Below are positions 7,640 to 7,641 of a stretch of 7,641 bases of DNA, in pieces. The notes under the pieces are model-generated. The model was not told where the DNA came from, ran no database searches, and was given only the letters and a program-made list of their open reading frames with translations. The DNA comes from an uncultured Collinsella sp. Its GTDB lineage: Bacteria > Actinomycetota > Coriobacteriia > Coriobacteriales > Coriobacteriaceae. The translations under genes were made by a program, and so were the position numbers. Every line of letters starts with the position of its first letter. Within the stretch, counting starts at the first letter, position 1. Location: contig CABSBK010000044.1 in assembly GCA_902475865.1 (NCBI GenBank), positions 1-7,641 on the forward strand, given 5' to 3'.

Positions 7640-7641
7640 CG

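Noticed and set aside
7540..7641. Short CRISPR array
   Set aside because: The copies alternate in orientation, spacers are of unequal length, there are only three copies here, and no cas gene is present.

Overview
The window looks like chromosomal DNA from a high-GC bacterium. My best guess is a gut Coriobacteriia (Collinsella or a close relative), from codon use, the GltB/GltD sequence type and the style of intergenic repeats. This is inference; no marker gene here proves it. All recognisable genes lie on the minus strand, so transcription runs from the right edge to the left.

Layout from right to left. Positions 7641-7361 are intergenic. They hold three copies of a repeat (core CATCTCAATCTGTAACA) in alternating orientation, followed by the probable gltB promoter region with a GAAAC direct repeat and a small dyad. 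Positions 7360-2660 encode gltB, the large glutamate synthase subunit. After 5 nt comes gltD (2654-1173), the small subunit. Its Shine-Dalgarno lies inside the end of gltB. The operon ends in a strong intrinsic terminator (1161-1120), whose 3' half is partly duplicated just beyond. A spacer of about 290 bp follows, with lower GC, a 12-bp tandem repeat and a hairpin that covers the ribosome binding site of the next gene. That gene (830-123) encodes a 235-residue protein of unknown function. A possible weak terminator and a diverged copy of the right-edge repeat element close the window.

GltB and GltD together form NADPH-dependent glutamate synthase (GOGAT). GltD takes electrons from NADPH through FAD and Fe-S centres and passes them to the FMN site of GltB. 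There, ammonia released from glutamine is added to 2-oxoglutarate. With glutamine synthetase, this is the high-affinity route of ammonium assimilation. Both subunits look intact.

The observations most worth a second look are outside the enzyme genes. The hairpin-forming repeat element at both ends of the window shows a compensatory A-T to G-C change between copies. The three-copy alternating array beside gltB could form two mutually exclusive hairpins. The unknown gene's Shine-Dalgarno is fully inside a predicted stem.
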